Assembly (NCBI RefSeq): GCF_029051725.1
Contig: NZ_JAACFU010000022.1
Location: 1 to 64,000, forward strand
Direction: 5' to 3'
Length of the DNA stretch: 64,000 bases
Origin: Bradyrhizobium sp. CSS354
Lineage (GTDB): Bacteria; Pseudomonadota; Alphaproteobacteria; Rhizobiales; Xanthobacteraceae
Below, one piece after another: positions 1 to 9,061 of the stretch; positions within the stretch are counted from its first letter, which is position 1, and each line of letters starts with the position of its first letter. The translations under genes and the position numbers were made by a program. The notes beneath the pieces were generated by a model. That model had not been told where the DNA came from, searched no databases, and saw only the letters and a program-made list of their open reading frames with translations.

Positions 1-63
1 GACGGCGGGTGGTGTTGTAGGGGCGTGATGAACTCACTGAGCTAACCGCAGGCACGCTGCCAA

Positions 64-213
64 TCCTTCTCCCCCTTGTGGGAGAAGGTGGCGCGAAGCG
101 CCGGATGAGGGGTTGTCTCCGCGGATTCAAATGAGAGATGGATTCGCGGAGACAACCCCTCACCCGTCTCGCCGCTTCGCGGCGACCACCCTCTCCACAA
201 GGGGGAGAGGGTG
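64..213. repeat. Large intergenic inverted repeat (palindromic element)
   Basis: Two arms face each other. The left arm reads CTTCTCCCCCTTGTGGGAGA followed by AAGGTGGCGC; the right arm ends CCACAAGGGGGAGAGGG. The centre is a second perfect palindrome, GGGGTTGTCTCCGCG against CGCGGAGACAACCCC. The whole element could form a long hairpin just beyond the 3' end of the binding-protein gene at 235. Similar intergenic palindromes are common in Bradyrhizobium and relatives. It may also act as a transcript terminator or stabiliser, which is inference. Confidence 0.75.
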
Positions 214-234
214 CACCGTCTGCGCGGCTTCAAC

Positions 235-1545
235 CTACGTCCCGTAAGTGGACCCCTTCGGCAGTGGAAACACCGGGTCTTGCGTCCGGATGTTCGTCGG
301 CCACACCACCGAGATGTGCTCGCCGGCGTTCTGCATCACGACCGGGGTCGAACGCTCGTTCTGGCCGGAGAGCGGCGTGCCCGGCGGGAAGAATTTCACG
401 CCATAGCCCTGGATGGTGCCGCCGGCGGGAATGTCGACGTCGAGTGCGGCCTTGCGAATGGCCTCGGGCTCGAAGCTGCCGTATTTCTCCTTGGCGACCG
501 GCAGCACGTTGTTGAGCAAGATCCAGGTCTGGTTGAAGCCCATCGAGCAGTGCGGCGGCACGTCGGTGGCGCTGGTCTTGGCCTGGTAGCGCGAGACCAT
601 GGTCTTGGTGAGGTCTCCGATTCCAGGCGCAAGCTTGGAGGCATCGAGCAGTTGCGCCGGCACCGGATCGATGTTGCAGAAATTGTCGATGTCGGGGCCG
701 AAGGTCGCGCGCAGCTTGTCGAGCTGGCTGTAGCCGGCGCCCGCGCCGAACAGCATCTTGAAGCGCAGGCCGCTCTCGCGGGCCTGGCGCAGGAACAGGG
801 TGATGTCGGGGTTGTAGCCGGCATGCGAGATCACATCGACCTTGGCGCGCTTGAGCTTGGTCACGAGCACCGAGAGGTCGGGCGCGGAAGCCGAATAGCC
901 TTCGCGCATCACCACCTGGATGCCCGCCTGCTTGGCATAGGCCTCGTCCGCCGCCGCGACGCCGACGCCATAAGGGCCGTCCTCGTGAATCAGCGCAACC
1001 TTGACGTCCTTCGGGTCCATGCCGAGCTTGCCTTGCGCGTGCTCGGCGACGAAGCCCGCGAAGGCCTGGCCGTACTGATCGGAATGGATCTGCGCGCGAA
1101 ACACGTATTGCAGGTTCTTGTCCTTGAACACGGCGGTCGAGACCGCGGTCGTGATCCAGAGGATCTTCTTCTGCTGCTCGACCTTCGCCGCCATCGGCAC
1201 CGCATGCGCGCTGGAATAGACGCCGTTGATGATGTCGATCTTTTCCTGGCTGATCAGCCGCTCGGCCTCGTTGATCGCCACGTCGGCCTTGCTCTGCGAG
1301 TCCGCCGCAACAGGCACGATCTTGGTCTTGCCGCCGATGCCGCCCTTTTCGTTGACGAGGTCGATGGCGATCTGTGCACCGACCGAGGAGGCGACCGAGC
1401 CGCCGGCGGCGAACGGACCGGTGAGGTCGTAGATTAGGCCGATGCGTAAATTCTCGGCTTGCGCCTGGGCCCGTGTCCAATCGAGGCTGAGTGCGGCGGC
1501 CGCAGCCGCCGAGCTCTTCAGCAGCTGCCTGCGTGAAGTCGGCAT
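235..1545 (-). CDS. ABC transporter substrate-binding protein, branched-chain amino acid type (Tat-exported)
   Basis: Predicted periplasmic binding protein of the Peripla_BP_6 (LivJ/LivK-like) family, 436 residues, a normal length. The N terminus has a twin-arginine signal, SRRQLLKSS, then an Ala-rich stretch ending AQAQA. The mature protein starts with the family motif LRIGLIYDLTGPFA. I start at ATG 1545 because GGGAGG lies just upstream; the longer frame would need a TTG. There are no permease or ATPase genes next to it, so it either works with a transporter elsewhere or with the liv genes at 4390-10303. The ligand cannot be told from sequence; amino acids, amides or aromatic acids are all possible in this family. 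Confidence 0.9.
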   Translation of the reverse strand: MPTSRRQLLKSSAAAAAALSLDWTRAQAQAENLRIGLIYDLTGPFAAGGSVASSVGAQIAIDLVNEKGGIGGKTKIVPVAADSQSKADVAINEAERLISQEKIDIINGVYSSAHAVPMAAKVEQQKKILWITTAVSTAVFKDKNLQYVFRAQIHSDQYGQAFAGFVAEHAQGKLGMDPKDVKVALIHEDGPYGVGVAAADEAYAKQAGIQVVMREGYSASAPDLSVLVTKLKRAKVDVISHAGYNPDITLFLRQARESGLRFKMLFGAGAGYSQLDKLRATFGPDIDNFCNIDPVPAQLLDASKLAPGIGDLTKTMVSRYQAKTSATDVPPHCSMGFNQTWILLNNVLPVAKEKYGSFEPEAIRKAALDVDIPAGGTIQGYGVKFFPPGTPLSGQNERSTPVVMQNAGEHISVVWPTNIRTQDPVFPLPKGSTYGT

Positions 1546-1701
1546 CCTATCCTCCCTCAAAACCCGTCTTATGATTTGGTCTTGTTATTCTTTTTCGAAG
1601 TATGGGGAGCGGGGCGCCGGAAAGTCAACATGGCGAAAGTCGGGGGCCGGCCTCCGCGTCGCAGAACGCAATTGCGAAATGGGCGGCGACGAGATCGCGC
1701 G

Positions 1702-4215
1702 CTACTGTTTCAAGCGACGGGCGAGATAGCTGGCGGTCTTCCCGCCGGCTTCGGCGACCTCTCGCGGCGTCCCTGACGCGACGATACGGCCGCCTTCGTC
1801 GCCGGCGCCGGGACCGAGGTCGATGATCCAGTCGCTGTGAGAGACGACATCCATGTCATGCTCGACCACAACCACGCTGTTGCCGGCGTCCACGATACGT
1901 TCGAGCTGGGCGATCAGCCGCTCGACATCGCGCGGATGAAGGCCGGTGGTCGGCTCGTCCAGGACATAGAGCGTGTGACCGCGTTGCGGCCGCATCAGTT
2001 CAGTCGCGAGCTTGATGCGCTGGGCTTCGCCGCCCGACAATTCGGTGGCGGATTGGCCGAGGCGGATATAGCCGAGGCCAACCTCGCGGACGACCGATAG
2101 CGACCGGTTCAGTGTTGGATCTCCGCGGAAGAATTCGAAGGCCTCGTCGACGCGCATCGCCAGCACATCAGCGATGGACTTTCCGCGGATCTTCACCTCC
2201 AGCGTCTTGTCGTTGTAACGCGCGCCCTTGCAGGTCGGGCAGGGTGCGTAGACGCTGGGCAGGAACAGAAGCTCGACGCAGACAAATCCCTCGCCCTCGC
2301 AGGTGCTGCATCGACCTTTCGCGACGTTGAAGGAAAAGCGCCCGGCATCGTAGCGGCGGGATTTTGCCTGCGGCGTCGCGGCGAACAGCTTCCGGACGTG
2401 GTCGAACAGGCCGGTATAGGTCGCAAGGTTGGATCGCGGCGTGCGGCCGATCGGCTTCTGATCCACCACAACGAGGCGATCGATCTGGTCGAGGCCGGCG
2501 ACAATCTTGCCACCCAATGTCTCGACCGTGGGTGCCAGGCTGTCGTCGTCCGCGTCCGCGGCCGGTGTATGGCCGAGATGGTCGGCCACGGCATCGACGA
2601 GGAATTGGCTGATCAGGCTCGATTTGCCCGAGCCCGACACGCCGGTCACGCTGGCGAGAACCCCGAGCGGGATATCGACGTCGAGGCCGCGAAGATTGTT
2701 GCGGGTCACACCCCGGACTTTCAGATGCGCCTTCGGCTCGCGGCGGACCGTCGGCAGCGGCTTTCGTGGATGCGCGAGATAATGGGCGGTTCGCGATTGC
2801 GCGACCTGCCCGAGCCCTGCGGGCGGCCCGCTATAGAGAATGTTTCCGCCGCCTTCGCCGGCGTCCGGCCCGACGTCGACCAGCCAGTCGGCATGCCTGA
2901 TCACCTCGATCTCGTGCTCGACCACGAAGATCGAATTGCCCGCGTGCTTGAGCCGGTCCAGCGCCCGCAGCAGCGCCTCGGTGTCGGCGGGATGCAGACC
3001 CGCCGACGGTTCGTCGAGCACGTAGACGACGCCGAACAGGTTGGAGCGGACCTGTGTCGCAAGTCGTAGCCGCTGCAACTCGCCCGGCGACAGCGTCGGA
3101 GTGCTGCGTTCGCAGGCGAGATAGCCGAGGCCGAGATCGAGCAGGACGGCCAGTCGCGCCGACAGATCCTCGCAGATCCGCCTGGCGACGATGGTTTTCT
3201 CCGATGCTCCCTCGGTCGCAGTCTTCGCGAACGGCTTCATCATCTCCTGCAGCTGCTTGAGCGGCAGGTGCGACATCTCGGCGATATCAAGGCCGGCGAA
3301 CTTGACCTTGAGCGCCTCCGGCTTCAATCGCGTGCCGTGGCAGGTCGGGCAGTCCTCGGTGATCATGAATTGCGCGACGCGGCGCTTCATCATCGCACTC
3401 TCGGACTTGGCGTAGGTTTGCATCACGTAGCGTTTGGCGCCGGTGAACGTGCCCTGATAGCTCGGCTCCTCCTTGCGGCGCAGGGCCCGTTTGACCTCGG
3501 CCAAGTCGTAACCGGCATAGACCGGAACGGTCGGCTGATCCTCCGTGAACAGGATCCAGTCGCGGTCCTTCCTGGGCAGCTCACGCCAGGGCTTGTCCAC
3601 GTCGTAGCCCAGCGTGGTCAGGATGTCCCTGAGGTTCTGTCCCTGCCAGGCACTCGGCCAGGCCGCGACGGCGCGCTCGCGGATAGTCAGGGTGTCGTCG
3701 GGCACCATGGATTTTTCGGTGACGTCGAGCATCCTGCCGATACCGTGGCAGGTCGGGCACGCGCCTTCCGGCGTGTTGGGCGAGAATGATTCCGCATAGA
3801 GCATCTTTTGTCCGCGCTGGTAATCGCCGGCACGGGAATAGAGCATCCTGAGCAGGTTCGAGATGGTCGTCACGCTGCCGACGGACGACCTCGTCGTCGG
3901 CGCGCCGCGCTGCTGCTGGAGCGCGACGGCGGGCGGCAGCCCTTCGATGTCGTCGACTTCCGGGATTTGCATCTGGTGGAAGAGGCGCCGCGCGTAAGGC
4001 GACACCGATTCCAGATATCGCCGTTGCGCCTCGGCGTAGATCGTCCCAAAGGCGAGCGAGGATTTCCCGGAGCCCGACACGCCCGTGAACACAACGAGGG
4101 CGTTGCGCGGAATGCTGACGTCGACGTTCCTGAGGTTGTGCTCACGCGCGCCGCGCACGCGAACGAAGCCGTCGTCCTGCACCAGGCCATCGGGTTGTCT
4201 TGATCGGTCATCCAT
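1702..4215 (-). CDS. UvrA-like excinuclease ATPase, short class (UvrA2-like)
   Basis: A protein of 837 residues with the UvrA layout: two ABC ATPase halves, each with a Walker A (GVSGSGKSSLAFG and GVSGSGKSSLISQ) and a signature (LSPGELQRLRLA and LSGGEAQRIKLA), and two zinc-finger-like clusters (CPTCHGIGRM; CSTCEGEG with CPTCKGARYN). Canonical UvrA is about 940-970 residues. The gap between the first Walker A and the first CxxC cluster is short, consistent with loss of the UvrB-binding insertion as in UvrA2-type proteins. Such proteins are linked to damage tolerance or drug self-resistance rather than core nucleotide excision repair. I use ATG 4215, the start of MDDRSRQPDG; a longer frame reaches 4302 but lacks family similarity at its N terminus. 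Confidence 0.88.
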   Translation of the reverse strand: MDDRSRQPDGLVQDDGFVRVRGAREHNLRNVDVSIPRNALVVFTGVSGSGKSSLAFGTIYAEAQRRYLESVSPYARRLFHQMQIPEVDDIEGLPPAVALQQQRGAPTTRSSVGSVTTISNLLRMLYSRAGDYQRGQKMLYAESFSPNTPEGACPTCHGIGRMLDVTEKSMVPDDTLTIRERAVAAWPSAWQGQNLRDILTTLGYDVDKPWRELPRKDRDWILFTEDQPTVPVYAGYDLAEVKRALRRKEEPSYQGTFTGAKRYVMQTYAKSESAMMKRRVAQFMITEDCPTCHGTRLKPEALKVKFAGLDIAEMSHLPLKQLQEMMKPFAKTATEGASEKTIVARRICEDLSARLAVLLDLGLGYLACERSTPTLSPGELQRLRLATQVRSNLFGVVYVLDEPSAGLHPADTEALLRALDRLKHAGNSIFVVEHEIEVIRHADWLVDVGPDAGEGGGNILYSGPPAGLGQVAQSRTAHYLAHPRKPLPTVRREPKAHLKVRGVTRNNLRGLDVDIPLGVLASVTGVSGSGKSSLISQFLVDAVADHLGHTPAADADDDSLAPTVETLGGKIVAGLDQIDRLVVVDQKPIGRTPRSNLATYTGLFDHVRKLFAATPQAKSRRYDAGRFSFNVAKGRCSTCEGEGFVCVELLFLPSVYAPCPTCKGARYNDKTLEVKIRGKSIADVLAMRVDEAFEFFRGDPTLNRSLSVVREVGLGYIRLGQSATELSGGEAQRIKLATELMRPQRGHTLYVLDEPTTGLHPRDVERLIAQLERIVDAGNSVVVVEHDMDVVSHSDWIIDLGPGAGDEGGRIVASGTPREVAEAGGKTASYLARRLKQ

Positions 4216-4308
4216 CTGGCTGCTCCGGCCCACGTTTGGGAGGTTAACGGCAGGATCGCAGGATGGGTCCACCGATGCCAGCGCACTGGTTGCGTTCTGC
4301 ACACAACG

Positions 4309-4339
4309 AAGGCCCGTCGCGGTTGATGCGACGGGCCTT
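4309..4339 (-). terminator. Rho-independent terminator after the liv binding-protein gene
   Basis: A perfect 12-bp stem (AAGGCCCGTCGC against GCGACGGGCCTT) with the 7-nt loop GGTTGAT. It lies between the stop of the binding-protein gene at 4390 and the start of the uvrA-like gene at 4215. Read on the minus strand it is followed by TTCGTTGTG, a modest U-rich tail. It probably ends the liv transcript. Confidence 0.7.
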
Positions 4340-4389
4340 GCAAGGGTGATGGGGCGCTCGGTACCGAGCCCGGTGGCCGGCCCGGCGTG

Positions 4390-5631
4390 TTACTGCGACA
4401 GCTTCACGAAGCTCGGAAACTTCAGCTTGCCTTCCGCGATCTTCTCGGGCCAGACCACGACCTGCTTGGAGTCCTGCCACTGGAAGACCAGGCCGGATAC
4501 GGTCGTCGGACCCGACTTGATGCCGTGGGTGAACTCGTCGTCCTTGCCGTAGAACTGGATGCGGCCGATCGTGCCCTCGTAGTCGGTCTTTTCGAGCTCA
4601 GTGACCATCTTGTCGGGATCGGTCGAGCCCGCGCGCGTGATCGCCTCCGTGATGAAGTAGACCTCGTCATAGGCGGTGTAGCCGGTATAGGCCGGTGGCG
4701 AGCCGAACTTGGCCTTGAAGGCGGCCGCGAACGGCTTCGTCTTGGAGGTCACGGCGACGTCGGGCGTTGCGACCGCCAGCGACGGGACGCCGTCGGCAGC
4801 GCCATTGGTGTCCTTCCAAAAGGTCGGGCTCAGCGCCTGCGCGCTGATGCCGAACATCGGGATCGGCACCTGCTGGTTCTTCCACTGCACCGTCGGCTGC
4901 ACGCCGACATGCGAGATGCCGGTGACGATCACGTCCGGCTTCTTGGCCTCGATATTGTTGAAGATCGGCGTGAAGTCGGTGGTGTCAGGTGAGAACCGCA
5001 CGTGCTCGACGACCTTGAGGCCTGCTTTCGGAAGACAGGCCTCGTAGCCGACGTCGAGCGGCTTGGTCCAGGCGGCATCCTCGCTCATGATCGCGACCGT
5101 CTTGAATTTGAGCTTGTCGACCAGCAGGTCCTTGGCGGCGTCGCAGACGAGCTGGGCTTGCGCTGCCGAGGTCAGATAGCCGTGAAAGGTGTACTTGTTC
5201 TTCTCGTAGTCGTTATGGATCGCCTTGGTGATCTCGTTCGAGGCGGCACCGGGGGTGATCAGTGGCATCTTCAGCCGCGCCGCCCAGGGTTCGAGCGCCA
5301 GCACGACCTCGCTGATGTAGCTCGCGATCACGGCGGAGACCTTGTCCTCGCTCACCGCGCGCTGGAACGCGCGCACCGAGTCCGCCGAGGAGCTCTTGTT
5401 GTCGTAGGTCACGATCTCGATCTTGCGGCCGAGAATGCCGCCCTTGGCGTTGATCTCGTCGGCGGCGATCTGCGCGCCCCCCGGCGTCGCGGCACCGGCG
5501 ATCGATTGCACTTCAGCGATGACGCCGATCTTGATCGGATCCTTCGATTGCGCGTAGGCGGGAGCGGCAAGGCACAACGCGAGCGCGGAGGCGAGGAGAA
5601 AGCTGCTGCTCGGATTCGTCGATGGTCGCAT
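4390..5631 (-). CDS. ABC transporter substrate-binding protein (Liv type), paralogue of 9062-10303
   Basis: A 413-residue Peripla_BP_6 protein. The start MRPSTNPSSS at ATG 5631 is chosen because it is followed by a Sec signal peptide ending APAYAQS and then KIGVIAEVQS; the open frame continues upstream to 6126 but only as an antisense-type overlap with the ATPase gene. It is clearly homologous along its whole length to the protein at 9062-10303, with shared blocks such as KNKYTFHGYLTSAA, HVGVQPTVQWKNQQ and RIQFYGKDDEFTH against RVQFYGKDDPFTH. It is the last gene of the liv operon, followed by a terminator. Two binding proteins on one transporter suggests a broadened substrate range. Confidence 0.92.
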   Translation of the reverse strand: MRPSTNPSSSFLLASALALCLAAPAYAQSKDPIKIGVIAEVQSIAGAATPGGAQIAADEINAKGGILGRKIEIVTYDNKSSSADSVRAFQRAVSEDKVSAVIASYISEVVLALEPWAARLKMPLITPGAASNEITKAIHNDYEKNKYTFHGYLTSAAQAQLVCDAAKDLLVDKLKFKTVAIMSEDAAWTKPLDVGYEACLPKAGLKVVEHVRFSPDTTDFTPIFNNIEAKKPDVIVTGISHVGVQPTVQWKNQQVPIPMFGISAQALSPTFWKDTNGAADGVPSLAVATPDVAVTSKTKPFAAAFKAKFGSPPAYTGYTAYDEVYFITEAITRAGSTDPDKMVTELEKTDYEGTIGRIQFYGKDDEFTHGIKSGPTTVSGLVFQWQDSKQVVVWPEKIAEGKLKFPSFVKLSQ

Positions 5632-5672
5632 GGTCGTTTCCCTTTCGTTTGTTTCTTGTTGATGCTTGCGAA

Positions 5673-7154
5673 CTAGAGAAAATCGGCGCCAGCCTCCGCG
5701 GCGAAGCGGCCGGGATCGCCCTCCCAGACGATCCTTGCATGTTCGAGCACATAGACGCGGTCGGCATGCGGAAGCGCGAAGGTCACGTTCTGCTCGCCGA
5801 GCAGCACCGTGATCGACGTCGTCTGCCGCAGCCTCGTTAGGGCCTTGGACAAGAGTTCGAGGATGACGGGGGCGAGGCCCAACGTCGGTTCGTCCAGGAT
5901 CAGGATCTGCGGCTGCATCATCAGCGCACGGCCGATCGCCAGCATCTGCTGCTCGCCGCCGGAGAGCGTTTGCGCCATCTGGCCCTGACGCTCTTTCAGG
6001 ATCGGGAACAGCTCGAACAGCCAGGCGAGTTGTGCCGCGCGCTTGTCGTCGGCCAGATGTTGCCCGCCGAGGTCGAGGTTTTCCCGCACGCTCATCTCGC
6101 CGAACAGCTCGCGCGATTCCGGGCACTGCACGAGGCCGCTGCGGGCGATCTTCGCCGGCGTCGTGCCGCGCAGCTTCTCGCCGTTGCGCACGATCTCGCC
6201 ACTATAAGGCAGGAAGCCGGAGATGGTGTTGAACAGCGTGGTCTTGCCGGCGCCGTTGAGGCCGACGATCGAGACGAACTCGCCCTCGTGGACGTGGATC
6301 GAGACGTTCTCCAGCGCCTGCGCCTTGCCGTAGAACACACTGACATTTTCGACCTGGAGCAGCGGCACCTTGTCCTTGAAGCTGGTCTCGGGCCGCGCAT
6401 GGGTCTCGATGGCGCCGCCGAGATAGACCCGCCGCACCGTCTCGTTCTTCATGACGTCCTCGGCCTTGCCGGTGACGATCTCCTCGCCGAGATACATCGC
6501 GAGCACGCGGTCGACCAGCGCGGCGACACTCTTGACGTTGTGGTCGACCAGCATCACCGCGCGGCCCTCGTCGCGAAAACTGCGGATCAGGTCGGAGAAG
6601 ATTTCGACCTCGGCCCGCGTCAACCCGGCAAAGGGCTCGTCCACCAGCACGACCTTCGGATCGCGCGCGATCGCCTTGGCAAGCTCGAGCCGGCGCAGGT
6701 CGGCGAAGGGCAGCGTCGGCGGGCGGCGGTTCATCACGTTGCCGAGCCCGACCCGGTCGGCGATCCATTTGGCGCGCTCAACCAGCGCCTTGTCCGGAAA
6801 CAGCATGAACAGGCTGTCCGGCAGCAGCGCGACCATGATGTTCTCCAGCACGGTCTGCCGGTTCAGTGGCCGCGAATGCTGGAATACCATGCCAAAGCCT
6901 TTGCGCGCGATCTTGTGCGCGGGAAGGCCGGCGACATCCCCGCCCTCGAAGATCACTTCGCCTGATGTCGGGCGCTCGATGCCCATCACGCTCTTCATCG
7001 CGGTCGACTTGCCCGAGCCATTCGGCCCGATCAGGCCGAAGATCTCGCCGCTATTGACCTCGAAGCCGAGGTTCTTCACCGCCGTCAATCCGCCGAAGCG
7101 CTTGGTCAGGCCGCGGACTTCGAGCACGGCCCTGTTTGAAGATCGCATATCCAT
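5673..7154 (-). CDS. Fused LivG-LivF ATP-binding protein
   Basis: One 493-residue polypeptide carries both ATPases that are usually separate in branched-chain amino acid transporters. Residues up to about 245 are LivG-like (Walker A GPNGSGKSTAMK, a degenerate signature at LPFADLRRLELA, Walker B VVLVDEPFAGL). From about 265 the LivF-like half follows (Walker A GLNGAGKTTLFN, signature LSGGEQQMLAIG, Walker B ILILDEPTLGLAP). The first half has FADLRR in place of the usual LSxGxQR signature. The ATG at 7154 overlaps the stop of the LivM gene by one base, so translation is probably coupled. A GTG one codon earlier is an alternative start. Confidence 0.93.
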   Translation of the reverse strand: MDMRSSNRAVLEVRGLTKRFGGLTAVKNLGFEVNSGEIFGLIGPNGSGKSTAMKSVMGIERPTSGEVIFEGGDVAGLPAHKIARKGFGMVFQHSRPLNRQTVLENIMVALLPDSLFMLFPDKALVERAKWIADRVGLGNVMNRRPPTLPFADLRRLELAKAIARDPKVVLVDEPFAGLTRAEVEIFSDLIRSFRDEGRAVMLVDHNVKSVAALVDRVLAMYLGEEIVTGKAEDVMKNETVRRVYLGGAIETHARPETSFKDKVPLLQVENVSVFYGKAQALENVSIHVHEGEFVSIVGLNGAGKTTLFNTISGFLPYSGEIVRNGEKLRGTTPAKIARSGLVQCPESRELFGEMSVRENLDLGGQHLADDKRAAQLAWLFELFPILKERQGQMAQTLSGGEQQMLAIGRALMMQPQILILDEPTLGLAPVILELLSKALTRLRQTTSITVLLGEQNVTFALPHADRVYVLEHARIVWEGDPGRFAAEAGADFL

Positions 7155-8080
7155 CACGAGCGCGCCTCACGCGAGAGGGCCGCTCCGAGGAAGCCGCCGG
7201 GGAAGAACAGCACGACGAGGAGCGCGACCGCGGAGACGATGAAGGTCGCGAGCTCGCCGGTGGGCCTTAAGAACTCGCCGGCGACGATCAGGAAGATCGC
7301 GCCCAGCGCCGCGCCAAGCACGGTGCGCCGGCCGCCGAGCACGGCGGAGACGATCACGTTGACGCCGACCGCGACGTCGACGACGGTGCCGACCGAGGCG
7401 GTGCCGAAATAAAACACCAGCAGCGCGCCTGATAGCCCCGAGAAGAACGCACTGACGATGAAGGCGGCGAGCTTGTGCTTGACGATGTTGAAGCCAAGCG
7501 CGCCGGCCTGCACCGGATCCTGGCCGCTGGCTTGCAGCACCAACCCGATCGGCGACTGCGACAGGCCATAAAGAATGGCCGCCGAAATCGTCATGAAGCC
7601 GAGCGCGATCCAGTAATTGACCCCGGCGTTGATGGAGATGACGTCGGGAATGGTCAGGCCGATCTCTCCGCCGGTGAGGTCGGCAAACACCACGATGAAA
7701 TTCTGCAGCATCAGCACCGCGACCAGCGTGGTCAGGCCGAAATACGGTCCGCGCACCCGAAGCGCCGGCAGCGCCAGCACGAGGCCGGCGATGACGGAGG
7801 CAAGCGCGCCGAGCACGATGCAAGCGTAAACCGACCAGCCGAACTGGGCATTCAGGATGCCGGCGGTGTAGGCACCGACGCCGATCAGGAAGGTCGGCCC
7901 GAAATTGACCTCGCCGGCGAAGCCGAACAGCAGGTCCCAGGCCATCGCGAACACGCCGAAATAGAAAGCGACGGTGAGAAGCCCGAGCACGTAGCCAGAG
8001 ACGTAGAGCGGCAGCGTCGCCGCAATGACGACCAGCGCGAACGAGATGAAGAACAGGCGTGTCGTAAAGAAGCTGGCCAT
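7154..8080 (-). CDS. livM: Branched-chain amino acid ABC transporter permease LivM
   Basis: A 308-residue inner-membrane permease of the BPD_transp_2 family, with about eight hydrophobic segments. The family block GLTTLVAVLMLQNF and the coupling-type loop SGLSGALLVFYFGTAS are visible. It starts one base after the LivH stop and overlaps the downstream ATPase start, so it belongs to the operon livK2-livH-livM-livGF-livK1. Confidence 0.92.
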   Translation of the reverse strand: MASFFTTRLFFISFALVVIAATLPLYVSGYVLGLLTVAFYFGVFAMAWDLLFGFAGEVNFGPTFLIGVGAYTAGILNAQFGWSVYACIVLGALASVIAGLVLALPALRVRGPYFGLTTLVAVLMLQNFIVVFADLTGGEIGLTIPDVISINAGVNYWIALGFMTISAAILYGLSQSPIGLVLQASGQDPVQAGALGFNIVKHKLAAFIVSAFFSGLSGALLVFYFGTASVGTVVDVAVGVNVIVSAVLGGRRTVLGAALGAIFLIVAGEFLRPTGELATFIVSAVALLVVLFFPGGFLGAALSREARS

Positions 8081-8081
8081 C

Positions 8082-8957
8082 TCAGCGCCTCCCCAGAAGG
8101 CCCTGGGGCCGGATGTACATCACGAAGACGAGCAGCAGCAGCGCTGGAATGGTGCGGTAGGCCGGCGAGATTAGATAAGCCGTGAGCGTTTCGAGATAAC
8201 CGACCACGAAGGCCGCGATCAGCGAGCCGGAGACGCTGCCGAGACCGCCGAGCACGACGATCGAGAACGCGCTCGCGGTCAGCGGTCCGACGCTGTAGGA
8301 GCTGACGCCGAGGAACATTCCCAGCAGCACGCCAGCGATGCCGGCGAGGATGCCGTAGATCGCCCATACCACGACGTAGATGTTGGTCAGCTCGAGGCCG
8401 AGCAGGGTGACGCCGCGCGGGTTCATCGAGGCCGCCAGCACCGCCTTGCCGGTGCGGGTGCGGTTCACCAGGAGCCACAACAGCGCGATGACGAAGCAGC
8501 ACACGATCGCGGTAAAGATCTCGTTCCTGGGCGTGCGCACGCCGAGAATTTCGACGACGCCCTCGACGATCGGCAGTACGGTCTTGGCGTTGTTGGTGAA
8601 GAAATAAGCGATCACCTCCTGGATCATGATCCCCCACAGCAGCGTGCCGGTGAGGACGAAGATCTCCTTCTCTTCATTCGGGATGCGCCGGGAGTCCTGG
8701 ATCGGCTTCACCACCGCGAAATAGGTCGCAAAGGATGTGAGGAGGGCGACACCGACGCCGATCAGTGCGCCGGCATAGGTGCCGACATTCAGGATGCTGG
8801 CGGCGGCCCAGGCCGCCACCGCTGCCGCCACCATGATGGCCCCGTGGGAGAGGTTGAGGACGCCGGAGACGCCGAAGATCAGCGTGAAACCGGTGGCACC
8901 GAGAGCATAGAGAGCGCTGATGGCAAAGCCATCGATCAGAATCTGGAAAGCACGCAT
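8082..8957 (-). CDS. livH: Branched-chain amino acid ABC transporter permease LivH
   Basis: A 291-residue permease of the BPD_transp_2 family. Typical LivH features are the N-terminal GFAISALYALGATGFTLIFG, followed by GVLNLSHGAIMV, and near the C terminus VVLGGLGSVSGSLI. It is the first permease of the operon; the binding-protein gene lies 104 bp upstream, separated by a stem-loop at 9000-9027. No strong ribosome binding site is seen before ATG 8957. Confidence 0.92.
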   Translation of the reverse strand: MRAFQILIDGFAISALYALGATGFTLIFGVSGVLNLSHGAIMVAAAVAAWAAASILNVGTYAGALIGVGVALLTSFATYFAVVKPIQDSRRIPNEEKEIFVLTGTLLWGIMIQEVIAYFFTNNAKTVLPIVEGVVEILGVRTPRNEIFTAIVCCFVIALLWLLVNRTRTGKAVLAASMNPRGVTLLGLELTNIYVVVWAIYGILAGIAGVLLGMFLGVSSYSVGPLTASAFSIVVLGGLGSVSGSLIAAFVVGYLETLTAYLISPAYRTIPALLLLVFVMYIRPQGLLGRR

Positions 8958-8999
8958 CTAGGATTGGCAATCTGATTAATGAGAGACGATGTTGCTGGA

Positions 9000-9027
9000 G
9001 CCACGTGCGGCGGGAGCCGCATGTGGC
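9000..9027. promoter_or_regulatory. Intercistronic stem-loop between binding protein and livH
   Basis: GCCACGTGCGGC and GCCGCATGTGGC form a 12-bp stem with one mismatch or wobble around a GGGA loop. There is no U-tract on either strand. By analogy with other ABC operons it may stabilise the upstream binding-protein mRNA so that more binding protein than permease is made. That role is inferred. Confidence 0.45.
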
Positions 9028-9061
9028 AGCTCCCGGGAGTTGGTCCCAGGAGCGTGTCCTG

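Noticed and set aside
211..1480. Long frames on both strands (plus 211-1437, minus 230-1480) over the binding-protein gene
   Set aside because: Arg/Gly/His-rich shadow translations of a clearly real gene; no domain matches. High GC content keeps such frames open.
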